From JAKJGA01 sp029554345 (GTDB lineage Bacteria > Spirochaetota > UBA4802 > JAFGJZ01), in assembly GCA_035395685.1 (NCBI GenBank), contig DAOPBR010000007.1:8411-72410 (forward strand): 64,000 nt of DNA. Reading direction: 5' to 3'. Shown piece after piece: positions 52,841 to 61,067 of the stretch. A program made the position numbers and the translations under genes. The notes beneath the pieces were generated by a model that worked only from the letters and a program-made list of their open reading frames with translations, was not told the DNA's origin and searched no databases. The stretch's first letter is position 1. Each line of letters begins with the position of its first letter.

Positions 52841-55800
52841 TTAACTGAAAAGATCCATTATATCATCGCCTGAAAGCGACTTGAAAAATGATGCTTCTTC
52901 TGTAATCAAGTCATTGACCAGCGCTCGTTTTTTATCCTGAAGAGCTAATATTTTTTCTTCAATTGTGTCTTTAACAATCATGCGGAATGCCGTAACCTTT
53001 TTAGTTTGACCGATACGGTGTGCTCTGTCTACAGCCTGAGCTTCCAGCGCGGGATTCCACCATGGATCAAACAATATGACGCAGTCTGCCGAGGTGAGAT
53101 TGATTCCGACACCGCCGGCTTTTAAACTTAAAAGAAAAATGTTGATATCATGATTATTCTGAAATTTATCAATTTCCGCGCCGCGGTTTTTCGTAGATCC
53201 GTCAATGTAAGAAAACGGCAGTTTTCTCTGTTCTATTTCTTCTTTGATTATATTAAGCGATTGAACGAACTGCGAAAAAATCAGAACTTTGCGCCCTTCC
53301 GAGACCAAGTCGTCAAGCATGTCCTTAAGCATCTCAAATTTACATGACGAGACATTCTTAAACTGCTCTGAAGCAATTACCGGAAACAATGCTATCTGCC
53401 TCAACCTGAGAAGCGCTTCAAAAATTTCAATCGCGGATTTATCTTTCCCTTTTTCTTCAATAGTCTTTTTTATTTTTGTGCTGAATTCTTTACGCAGAGT
53501 TTCATAAACCTTTTTCTGATCGGCATCCATTTCGCTGAAAACTGTGATCTCTTCTTTTTCCGGAAGTTCTTTAGCAACCATATCCTTTTTTCTTCTCAGT
53601 ATGAACGGAAATATAATCGAACGCAGTCTCGCGGCAGCATCCTTATTGCCGTATTTTTCAATCGGATTGGCATAATTTTTTTTAAAGCTGTCTTTATTGC
53701 CGAGAAGACCGGGGTTCAGAATATCAAACAGAGCCCAGAGTTCACCTGTATTATTTTCAATCGGCGTGCCGCTCAAAGCCAGCCGGTGTTTTGTCCTTAT
53801 TTCTTTTACAGTTTTAAATGCCTGCGATGAAGCGTTTTTGACATTCTGCGATTCATCAAGCACCATAATGCTGAATTCCATATCAGAAAAAATACTCATA
53901 TCAATCCGAAGCGTATGATAGCTTGTAATAATTATATCATTCGTAATTATTTCATCACGATCACTCTTTCTGAACTGCCCCAGATGCCGGATAAATTTTA
54001 ACGAAGGAGTAAAGCGCTTAATTTCATTTTCCCAATTCGGCACTGTTGAAACAGGCACAATCAGAAGAGCCGGACGGAGTTTTTTTTCTTCCTTCATTTT
54101 TTGCAGCATAGCAAGAGTCTGCACAGTCTTTCCAAGCCCCATGTCATCGGCAAGACATCCGTTAAGCGAATGCTCGCGTAGAAAATTAAGCCAGTTATAA
54201 CCTTCAGCCTGATAATCTCTCAGCTTTCCATTGAATTTCTGCGGAAGTGAATATTTTCCGATTCCGCTAACGGTTTTCAGTTTAGAATATATTGCTCTAA
54301 TCTCTTCAACTTCCCGGTTTTTAGCGGATGAAGTTTCAGCGGATATCATTTCAATAGCAGGAAAATCAAGGCGGTTGATTTCAATTTCACCGCGATTATT
54401 CATTCCGCGGTTTTGAAGCTGATTTATCTTTTCTATATCCTTCTCAGAAATATAAACATAAGAGTTCTTTGTTTTTAAGAAACCGCTTTTCAAAAGACTG
54501 TAATCTATTTCAATATCTTGTTTGCTGTTGTCATCATCGATGTATTCGGCTTTTGCGCTGAACCAGTCAATTCCCGGCTGTATTCTGAAAGCTACTTTGC
54601 CGCCCGCACTTCTGATTTTAACACCGTCTTTCTTTAGTCTTAAATTTATATCGGCATCAAATAATTTCTTTCCGCATGAAAATAAAAAATCATGCAGATT
54701 AACAGAAATATTTATTGAATCAGTCGGCGGAGAATAACGGTAAAAAGGCTGCTGGTGTTTTGACACCTCTATACCTGCTTCATTGATTACAGCTTTTATA
54801 TAATTGCTGATACTGTTTTCATAATCCATGTTACGTTCATAAACGGTAAAAGTATCACCGGTTTGTTTCCGCACAGGATTCAGAATTATTTCCCGTCTAT
54901 CATGCGGAAATTCTCTTCCATTATAATCGAAGAAAAGCTTTAAGGAACATGAATTGTAAGAATTTTCTATTTCAAGCAGCGGACTGCCGGAAGCTTTGAT
55001 AACTTCGAGTTTTTCCGCCTCAAAATTTATTTTTAGATTTGATCCGGGATGATTCAGAGAATATTCCTTATAACTTTTAATTTCTCCGTAAACCGATTTA
55101 CCTGATCTACTCAGATGATTTTTTATAAAAGAATTCAACTCATAATTGCCTGTGCTGTAAAAATACATGCCCGATTCATCACGGCATACAGTTGAATAAC
55201 CGTCGGATTGAATTATATTCAAAGGCGTATCTGAAGTTTTACCATTAATAATAACACGAAGCTCAGGAATAAACTCCGGGTAATTATTATAAAGAGAACC
55301 GAGCTTAAACGAAATTTCAACTCCTTTAAACGGCATAAACTGAGTATCTGCTTTTTTGTTTGTGAACGCATCAATAAAAGCTATTTTATTGACCCGCTTA
55401 AGATACGGGATTATTGACAAAACAGTAATTTCAGCATTCTGAACATACATCGGCATCATCAATAGAAGCTTAAGTTCATCCTCGTTCAGCTGTTCGGTTA
55501 TCTTGTGACGTTCATATTTTTCGGTTCGGCCGTAAGTGCCGTCTTTTTTCAAATATCTGCAGACGGGTTTTAACGCGATAAGATTAGGATCACTTTGACT
55601 GCGCCTGATTTCAAAAGCAATCGAGAATCTTTCATTCTCTTTCCGGGATGCAAGATGTGCCTCATTCTTTAGCTCATGATAATCAAAAGACGCGGATGAA
55701 TTAAGAGCTATTGTTGTTTTTCTGTCATCTGCAGGTTTTTCAGGAAGAACAAGGACTTTATCTGCATTGTAGATATCACAAACCCGCAGAAGAAGAGCTA

Positions 55801-56074
55801 CAGCATGCTTGCAGTTTATTTCGTAAGGGCAATTGCATCTGCCGATACCCTTTTCCAAATCAAAGAATGTAACATACGGCTTACTCTCTGAGCCCTTCAC
55901 TCTACCGGAAATAAAGTTTTCATAAATTTCAGCATCAACAACGTATCCCAGCTTATAATAATTCAAGCCTCTATCATAAATCGTCTTATCAAATAAGGAA
56001 CGTATTATTTCGGGATTTAATTCATTTATGCTCAATTTCAATTCAGTCACCGTACAAAATTGGTTTATGTTCAA
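52841..56074 (-). CDS. SNF2-family helicase with an N-terminal SWIM zinc finger
   Basis: About 1077 residues. Near residue 80 the SWIM zinc finger CNCPYEINCKHAVALLL (CxC...CxH) is present. A long middle part (about 150-620) is seen in bacterial SWIM-SNF2 proteins. The SNF2 ATPase follows with LADDMGLGKTVQTLAM (Walker A), VLDESQN (DEAQ-type box with Ser), LALSGTPIENN, and the helicase C domain IFLLSLKAGGVGINLTSADCVILFDPWWNPALEAQAVDRAHRIGQ. It is a DNA translocase; its role is unknown. No ATG lies near the N-terminus: TTG 56074, GTG 56050 or a later TTG may be the start. Confidence 0.92.
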   Translation of the reverse strand: MNINQFCTVTELKLSINELNPEIIRSLFDKTIYDRGLNYYKLGYVVDAEIYENFISGRVKGSESKPYVTFFDLEKGIGRCNCPYEINCKHAVALLLRVCDIYNADKVLVLPEKPADDRKTTIALNSSASFDYHELKNEAHLASRKENERFSIAFEIRRSQSDPNLIALKPVCRYLKKDGTYGRTEKYERHKITEQLNEDELKLLLMMPMYVQNAEITVLSIIPYLKRVNKIAFIDAFTNKKADTQFMPFKGVEISFKLGSLYNNYPEFIPELRVIINGKTSDTPLNIIQSDGYSTVCRDESGMYFYSTGNYELNSFIKNHLSRSGKSVYGEIKSYKEYSLNHPGSNLKINFEAEKLEVIKASGSPLLEIENSYNSCSLKLFFDYNGREFPHDRREIILNPVRKQTGDTFTVYERNMDYENSISNYIKAVINEAGIEVSKHQQPFYRYSPPTDSINISVNLHDFLFSCGKKLFDADINLRLKKDGVKIRSAGGKVAFRIQPGIDWFSAKAEYIDDDNSKQDIEIDYSLLKSGFLKTKNSYVYISEKDIEKINQLQNRGMNNRGEIEINRLDFPAIEMISAETSSAKNREVEEIRAIYSKLKTVSGIGKYSLPQKFNGKLRDYQAEGYNWLNFLREHSLNGCLADDMGLGKTVQTLAMLQKMKEEKKLRPALLIVPVSTVPNWENEIKRFTPSLKFIRHLGQFRKSDRDEIITNDIIITSYHTLRIDMSIFSDMEFSIMVLDESQNVKNASSQAFKTVKEIRTKHRLALSGTPIENNTGELWALFDILNPGLLGNKDSFKKNYANPIEKYGNKDAAARLRSIIFPFILRRKKDMVAKELPEKEEITVFSEMDADQKKVYETLRKEFSTKIKKTIEEKGKDKSAIEIFEALLRLRQIALFPVIASEQFKNVSSCKFEMLKDMLDDLVSEGRKVLIFSQFVQSLNIIKEEIEQRKLPFSYIDGSTKNRGAEIDKFQNNHDINIFLLSLKAGGVGINLTSADCVILFDPWWNPALEAQAVDRAHRIGQTKKVTAFRMIVKDTIEEKILALQDKKRALVNDLITEEASFFKSLSGDDIMDLFS

Positions 56075-56238
56075 ACTGAAAAATTATTTCAAAATGTCAA
56101 TCGATTCATTTTGAATTATTTCAACAGGCGTTCAATGAAAAAATGTTAATCTTTGCAGCGAGGGTGCCGCCGCAATACGCCGATCTGGGTATAAACGGCG
56201 GGAAACCTGACAATAATCCAGCGGCAACAATACGGATT

Positions 56239-56451
56239 TCATTTCATTAATTCATCAAAAGTTACAAACCTCGTTTTTTTATTTTTTGATTTTTCCTCAA
56301 AAGATTCAATGATTTCCTTGTCTTTCATGTCTTCATACAATTCAAACAATGATTTTTTAAGAAGAGTTGATGAATCACAATGAAAATGATTTTTCAAATA
56401 ATTTAAAACTCTTTCTTCATTTTCGTTTAATCTAATTGATGTTACTGCCAT
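56239..56451 (-). CDS. Small ribbon-helix-helix-type antitoxin
   Basis: A 70-residue protein with an N-terminal RHH pattern (MAVTSIRLNENEERVLNYLKNHFHC) and an acidic/basic C-terminal tail (FEEKSKNKKTRFVTFDELMK) as in CopG/RelB-like antitoxins. It is encoded after the RelE-like toxin with a ten-base overlap, the reverse of the usual antitoxin-first order. Confidence 0.75.
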   Translation of the reverse strand: MAVTSIRLNENEERVLNYLKNHFHCDSSTLLKKSLFELYEDMKDKEIIESFEEKSKNKKTRFVTFDELMK

Positions 56452-56711
56452 AAATCATAAACCTCTTCTCTTTTACCTATATAGATAACATAGATATCAT
56501 TATCATCGAAATAAAATATAGCTCTGAATTTACCTTTTCTCAATCTGAAATATTTTCTATCATAATTGCCTCTCATTTGCTTGATATCAAAAAGAGAGAG
56601 ATCTTTTGTCAGATCAATTGACAAAAAAGCGTTATGCAATAAACGTAATACTTCTTTAGGGACATCACCCTTAGAAACTATTTTCTGAACTTCAGTACTA
56701 TAATAGATCAC
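56442..56711 (-). CDS. RelE-like toxin
   Basis: An 89-residue RelE/ParE-fold protein with IKQMRGNYDRKYFRLRKGKFRAIFYFDDNDIYVIYIGKREEVYDLWQ, the strand pattern and basic residues of RelE-type mRNA interferases. It is first in a two-gene operon with the RHH protein. This is the second toxin-antitoxin pair within 5.5 kb. Confidence 0.83.
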   Translation of the reverse strand: MIYYSTEVQKIVSKGDVPKEVLRLLHNAFLSIDLTKDLSLFDIKQMRGNYDRKYFRLRKGKFRAIFYFDDNDIYVIYIGKREEVYDLWQ

Positions 56712-57141
56712 GTAAACATTGTACTACAATAATGATATCAAGTCAATTCATTTTTTGATTTTCACATAACTCATCGAAAGTAATATAAACGGCAAATATT
56801 CAGCAACGAAGATATTTACTATTTCGCGAGCTTTTTCAAAGTATTAGAATGCTTTTTGTTGATTTTATCCAAAGAAGATGAGAGCCGTACAAGATGATTC
56901 GGTTCGCGTGCTTGCATCTATTTTTAAAGACGCAAGATCTTGCGTCTTTACGTAAGACACTTTTACTTTTCGACGGAGTCTATACCCGTACTGTCGGAAC
57001 AATAAAATCTATTACATCGGCAAATCCAAAGGTAGAACACAAAGAGATAATTCTTTTTCGCCTGCTAAGCAATAAGTATATTTCACAATCTTCGTAAAAT
57101 CTTTATGTTCAGGATACACAAGGAACAGCCTTACTTCATGT
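56712..57141. other. Decayed region between the toxin gene and the RhuM-like remnant
   Basis: A 430-base stretch with no intact gene. On the minus strand it has short protein-like frames broken by stops: 32 codons at 56819-56917 beginning MQAREPNHLVRLSSS, and about 30 codons near 56752-56841 ending FILLSMSYVKIKK. It also holds the 26-bp palindrome at 56925-56950. The composition suggests a degraded gene, possibly the rest of the RhuM-like remnant next door, but I cannot join the pieces. Confidence 0.4.
56925..56950. repeat. 26-bp perfect palindrome, REP-like
   Basis: 13-base arms meet with no loop, centred on AAGATCTT. With the flanking bases the core GTAAAGACGC/GCGTCTTTAC resembles GTACAGACGC/GCGTCTGTAC of the palindrome in the nearby RAYT gene, so both probably belong to one repeat family. 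Confidence 0.7.
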
Positions 57142-57294
57142 TCAGAATCTGAAGGAAGCACCATCGCATAAGAAAGCAGTAGATACAAATCTCCCTGCGA
57201 AATACCGGACGGTTTCGTCATCAAAGCGGACATCGACCGATATTTTCCCGTCATCGGTTTTGAATAAAATGAAGGAGGATTGGTTATTTTTCAT
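57142..57294 (-). pseudogene. Remnant of a RhuM-family gene
   Basis: The minus-strand frame from ATG 57294 encodes QSSFILFKTDDGKISVDVRF and then DDETV, the typical start of RhuM-family proteins, which should continue DETVWLTQ. Instead the frame is lost: the overlapping second frame (57012-57254) carries GISQGDLYLLL just where the family's WLTQ/WISQ segment should be. A one-base indel near 57205 therefore best explains both. About 280 residues of the family are missing or decayed downstream. An intact RhuM is encoded at 60017-61063. Confidence 0.6.
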
Positions 57295-57305
57295 TGTGAA
57301 TCCGT

Positions 57306-57833
57306 TTAATTTATCTCATACAAATCATCTGTCGACCAATTAACAGGATTTTCAATAATGTATTTTTCTATTCTGTGTAATTCATCATTATTGCGGATTA
57401 TATGGTCATGGAAACGTGCCTGCCATGAAAAATCAGGTAATAATTTTCGAATGTTGATGGTGCACGCGCGTTTGTATTGATTAATAATAACCCCCAGGCT
57501 GCCGGATTTCCAATTCGTATTTGTTCCCGGCGTACAGACGCCCAATTTGGGCGTCTGTACGCCGGGAACGATTGATATAATACCGTGAACATGATTCGGC
57601 ATGATAATCCATTCACCCAAAACCGCAAATTGAAAATGATTCGGTATTTCTGCCCAGCATTCATCGGCAATTTTACCGATTTCTGATAACACCATTTTAC
57701 AATCACGAATATTTCCAAAATAATGTTTACGATTTCCGGTGCAGATGGTGACAAAATAATATGCTGCTGAAGAATAATCCCAATTCTTCAATCTCGCTGA
57801 TTCAACGCGGTATTTATTTTTAAACAATGTCAT
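57306..57833 (-). CDS. REP-associated tyrosine transposase (RAYT, Y1/IS200-like)
   Basis: A 175-residue HUH endonuclease with FVTICTGNRKHYFG, the HUH motif MPNHVHGI (His81, His83) and catalytic Tyr120 in INQYKRACT, ending in ARFHDHIIRNNDELHRIEKYIIENPVNW. RAYTs are single-copy domesticated transposases that recognise and spread short palindromic (REP) sequences. Residues 89-104, between the HUH motif and Tyr120, are encoded by a perfect palindrome (57523-57569). The gene lies between the RM operon and a decayed RhuM gene. Confidence 0.92.
   Translation of the reverse strand: MTLFKNKYRVESARLKNWDYSSAAYYFVTICTGNRKHYFGNIRDCKMVLSEIGKIADECWAEIPNHFQFAVLGEWIIMPNHVHGIISIVPGVQTPKLGVCTPGTNTNWKSGSLGVIINQYKRACTINIRKLLPDFSWQARFHDHIIRNNDELHRIEKYIIENPVNWSTDDLYEIN
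57523..57569. repeat. 47-bp palindrome inside the RAYT coding sequence
   Basis: 23-base arms (57523-57545 and 57547-57569) are perfectly complementary around one central base. It encodes residues 89-104 of the transposase in frame and shares the GTAxAGACGC core with the palindrome at 56925-56950. Confidence 0.92.
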
Positions 57834-57884
57834 TTAACCGAACCTTCAGAAATGGTTTCGTCTTCATTCCTTACCACGTCCCGC

Positions 57885-57948
57885 TTCGACTACGCTCAGC
57901 GCATCGCCTATTCCGCTGTATCGCAGGCATTGCACTAAGCTTGTCGAA
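57885..57948. repeat. Imperfect REP-like inverted repeat between mod and the RAYT gene
   Basis: TTCGACTACGCTCAGCGCA (57885-57903) and, inverted, TGCACTAAGCTTGTCGAA (57931-57948) share TTCGAC ends and a GCT-AG-GCA core. The higher GC content and this pattern are typical of dispersed bacterial palindromic repeats. Confidence 0.5.
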
Positions 57949-57969
57949 ATGACGCGCCGAGGCGGTCTT

Positions 57970-60020
57970 TTAAAACACAATTTTTACATCCTCTTTATAG
58001 TTCTGCAAAGTTCCGTTTAGGCTCGCAGTCCAGCCGTCAATGAATACTTTGCCGTTTTTAATGGCGTTAGAATAATCATCACTGGTTATTTTTTCGCTGT
58101 TGGTTATGTAATAATGTTTTCCGATTTTATAAATGCTGTCTTTTACTACTACTTCGGGCACTTGTGTCGGTTCATCTAAACCAACAGTAAAAATCATATT
58201 GTAAATACGGCTTAAAGCATCAGACTCATTAAAACTGATAGAAATCTGACCTTTGTCATCCGCTTCTAATTTTGGCGCAATAACACTGTCAAAAACCTTA
58301 AAGCCGATATCAGGTACTTGTCTTTTTCCGTCAAATAAATCCGGCTTGCTGTTTTCGTCTTCAAGTTCTTTTGCAATTTTTTCGCCTGCCCGTTTTAAAC
58401 GTTCAATGGTAATGCTTGAAATTACAGGTGGTAATTTATTGTCAGTACAAAACTTATAAGCTGATTTATCTTCTTTGATTGGCTCGTCTATCTGGCACAA
58501 AATGAATTTACGATTGCCGCCGTCTTCGGCATTGAGCTGCATTACGGCGTGTCCTGTTGTGCCGGAGCCGGCGAAAAAATCGAGGATGATATCATTTTGG
58601 TTTGAACCCATTTCAACTATTTTTGAAATCATTTCCACTGACTTAGGAAAATCAAAATACTTCTTCCCTTCAAACAATTCCTTTACTAACAAAGTTCCTT
58701 TTTCAGAGTTATCTTCTTTGTCTGCCCAAACCGACCTTGCCATTTTGCTGCTTTTTCTATATTTTTCAACAATCATGTAGCCGCCATCAGACATTCTTTT
58801 TGCTGCAATTTCTTTATTAATATTTTCTTTCGACTTTTCTTTTCCCCAGCGCCAAACTGTTTTATAGCCTTGAGATTCTTTAGGATAAAGTTCGACACTA
58901 TCTTTTGTTGGTTCTAAACTTATTTCCAAAAGTTCATTGTCTAATTTTTTGTTCGGATTTATGTAAAATGGATAGTAAAGATTTGGTCGATTTTCTTTAT
59001 TAAATGCAATATTTCTATTTCTTAATTCACGCAATTCAAAACCACCATTACTATCAGAAAATAGAAACTCTTTATTGGGATTACTTAAATCGTTTAAAAC
59101 GGCTTCTTGAGATCCTTGATAAACTAGAAGATATTCGTGCATTTGCGCAATACCACCATAATCTCTACCTCTTGGATTATTCACAACACTAATTTGCCCC
59201 GCAAAATTCTCCTCCCCGAACACATCATCACAAAGCAGTTTTAAGTTTGCTTGCTCATTGTCATCAATGCTTATAAATATTACTCCGTCTTTGCTGAGCA
59301 AATCTCTCGCCAGCAATAACCGCGGATACATAAAAGCAAGCCAGCCGTTGTGGCTCTTTTTTGTTTTANNNNNNNNNNNNNNNNNNNNNNNNNNNNNNNN
59401 NNNNNNNNNNNNNNNNNNNNNNNNNNNNNNNNNNNNNNNNNNNNNNNNNNNNNNNNNNNNNNNNNNNNCAATAACCGCGGATACATAAAAGCAAGCCAGC
59501 CGTTGTGGCTCTTTTTTGTTTTAAAGCTAAAATCCATACGGGCAAAATCGCTTTCGCTCAAATTTGCCAAACCTAAAACTTCGGCTTCTTCTTTATCAAA
59601 TTTATCAGGATAAACAAATTCATCATTTGCTGTATTATACGGCGGATCTATGTATATGCATTTTATCTGTCCTTTATAATGGTTTTTCAGGATTTTCAAA
59701 CTGTCTAAATTATCGCCTTTTAACACCAAGTTTTGTGTCGTGTCGATATTTTTACTCATCGCGGCATTTAGACGTAATTCTTTTTCAGTCTTTTGATAAT
59801 ACTTTCCTCTGGCAAAGTTTCTGCCTACAAAATTTAAGCCGTAGCCGTTAACTTTTTCGTCAACTGGCAATCCGGCAACAGCTTTGAGTTCATTAAGATT
59901 TATTTCATTGTCTTTTATGACACTTGGATAATGTTCTTTCAGAAAATTCAATAATTTGTTTTCGCTGTCTTTAGAGCCGGCAACGGTATATCCCGCTTGT
60001 ATAAATTCCTGTTCTTTCAT
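57970..60020 (-). CDS. mod: Type III restriction-modification methyltransferase Mod (interrupted by an assembly gap)
   Basis: Adenine N6 methyltransferase and specificity subunit. Read from 60020, it has motif IV DPPYNT in CIYIDPPYNTANDEFVYPDKF near residue 115 and motif I FFAGSGTTGHAVMQLN later, the order of beta-class Mod enzymes. A target-recognition region lies between them. The frame is broken only by 100 Ns (59369-59468), and the 55 bases on each side of the gap are identical. Removing the Ns and one copy gives a continuous frame of 631 residues across NGWLAFMYPRLLLARDLL, the normal Mod length. The start overlaps rhuM by four bases. Confidence 0.93.
59314..59368. repeat. 55-bp copy on the low-coordinate side of the assembly gap
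   Basis: Identical to 59469-59523. The two copies are contig ends that overlap, not a biological repeat, because merging them restores the mod reading frame. Confidence 0.9.
59369..59468. other. Assembly gap (100 N)
   Basis: Exactly 100 undetermined bases, the default size for a gap of unknown length, inside mod. The identical 55-bp flanks show that the true gap is an overlap. Confidence 0.97.
59469..59523. repeat. 55-bp copy on the high-coordinate side of the assembly gap
   Basis: Second copy of the 59314-59368 sequence, in the same orientation, encoding the residues around SHNGWLAFMYPRLL of Mod. Confidence 0.9.
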
Positions 60021-61063
60021 TTTGTAATACCGCCTTGTGAGGAGTTTTCTAATTCTGTCTGATTCTTAACTAATTTATCAAAATCACTTTCATATATTCT
60101 ATCTTGTATTATTCTGTATTTTTCAAATTCACTTTCGGCATGAGCTTTAGCAATTTCGGCTGTTACTTTACCGGCATCTTGCAGTATTTCCCTGTCGGTT
60201 GCTGTAATAAATTTGTTTAAACGGATTTCCCAATCCTCCATAGTCATAGGAATTTGTCTCAATGCCATGTCTTCTGCAATATCGAGATAGGCAGAAACCA
60301 GTCTCTGTAACTGCTGCATTTCATTTTCAGTTAGATAATTTTTAGCCACATTTACGTCAAATTTTTGAATTTTACCATTTGGCGCATCTTTCCATGTGGT
60401 TAGTCCCATATTTTCTTTTTTATGATCGGCTCTGTCAATTATTACTTCGGCTGCTGTTTGACCATGAATTGCCCAATGCAATTTATTATGAACCGTTGAA
60501 AAAAAGCGCTTTGTTGCCTGTGCTGTTACATCATAATCAATAGATGTTGCATAAATATCGGTAATTTTTTGGTAAAATTTCCGTTCGCTTAACCGGATTT
60601 CCCTAATTCTTTGCAGTTGTTCTTCAAAATATTTTTTACCGAGTATGGTGCCGTCACTTTTCAGCCGTTCATCATCCATAGCAAAACCTTTGAGGGTGAA
60701 TTCCTGCACTATCCGTGTCGCCCATTTCCTAAACTGCACAGCCCTCTCGGAATTAACCTTGTAGCCCACGGCAATAATAGCCGAAAGGTTGTAATGTTTC
60801 GTTGTATAGCTTTTCCCATCGGAGGCAGTTATTCGAAAATTTCGAACAACTGAATTTTCATCCAATTCACTGTCTTGAAATATTTTTTTTAAATGATAAT
60901 TAACCGTATTGGTTTCAACATTATAAAGCATTCCCAACATCTTTTGCGTCATCCAGATATTTTCATCTGCATATATTACATCAACTCCAGACTCTCCGGT
61001 TGAAGCGATATACGTTAAGTATTCGGCAGAAGAAGAGCGGATGATACTATTATTATCATTCAT
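60017..61063 (-). CDS. rhuM: RhuM-family protein
   Basis: A 348-residue member of the RhuM family (COG3943). The N-terminal helical DNA-binding-like part has ENIWMTQKMLGMLYNVETNTVNYHLKKIF. The conserved core has NLSAIIAVGYKVNSERAVQFRKWATRIV, and the C-terminal half has KFYQKITDIYATSIDYD and IHGQTAAEVIIDRAD (a Fic/Doc-like helix region). RhuM was named in a Salmonella pathogenicity island, but such genes often sit inside restriction-modification operons; the function is unknown. It begins four bases after the res stop and overlaps mod by four bases, so it is part of the RM transcript. Confidence 0.92.
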   Translation of the reverse strand: MNDNNSIIRSSSAEYLTYIASTGESGVDVIYADENIWMTQKMLGMLYNVETNTVNYHLKKIFQDSELDENSVVRNFRITASDGKSYTTKHYNLSAIIAVGYKVNSERAVQFRKWATRIVQEFTLKGFAMDDERLKSDGTILGKKYFEEQLQRIREIRLSERKFYQKITDIYATSIDYDVTAQATKRFFSTVHNKLHWAIHGQTAAEVIIDRADHKKENMGLTTWKDAPNGKIQKFDVNVAKNYLTENEMQQLQRLVSAYLDIAEDMALRQIPMTMEDWEIRLNKFITATDREILQDAGKVTAEIAKAHAESEFEKYRIIQDRIYESDFDKLVKNQTELENSSQGGITK

Positions 61064-61067
61064 GAAT

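Noticed and set aside
57012..57254. 80-codon ORF considered as a McrC C-terminal fragment (YLLLSYA...LFLVYPE)
   Set aside because: The similarity is vague, and the other frame just upstream gives a clear RhuM-type N-terminus that continues into this frame after a one-base shift.
57398..57754. 118-codon ORF in a second minus frame across the transposase gene
   Set aside because: It is a frame shadow of the RAYT gene; it has none of the HUH or Tyr motifs.
59314..59523. 55-bp direct repeat as target-site duplication of a mobile element
   Set aside because: The intervening sequence is exactly 100 N and merging the copies restores the Mod frame, so this is a scaffolding artefact.
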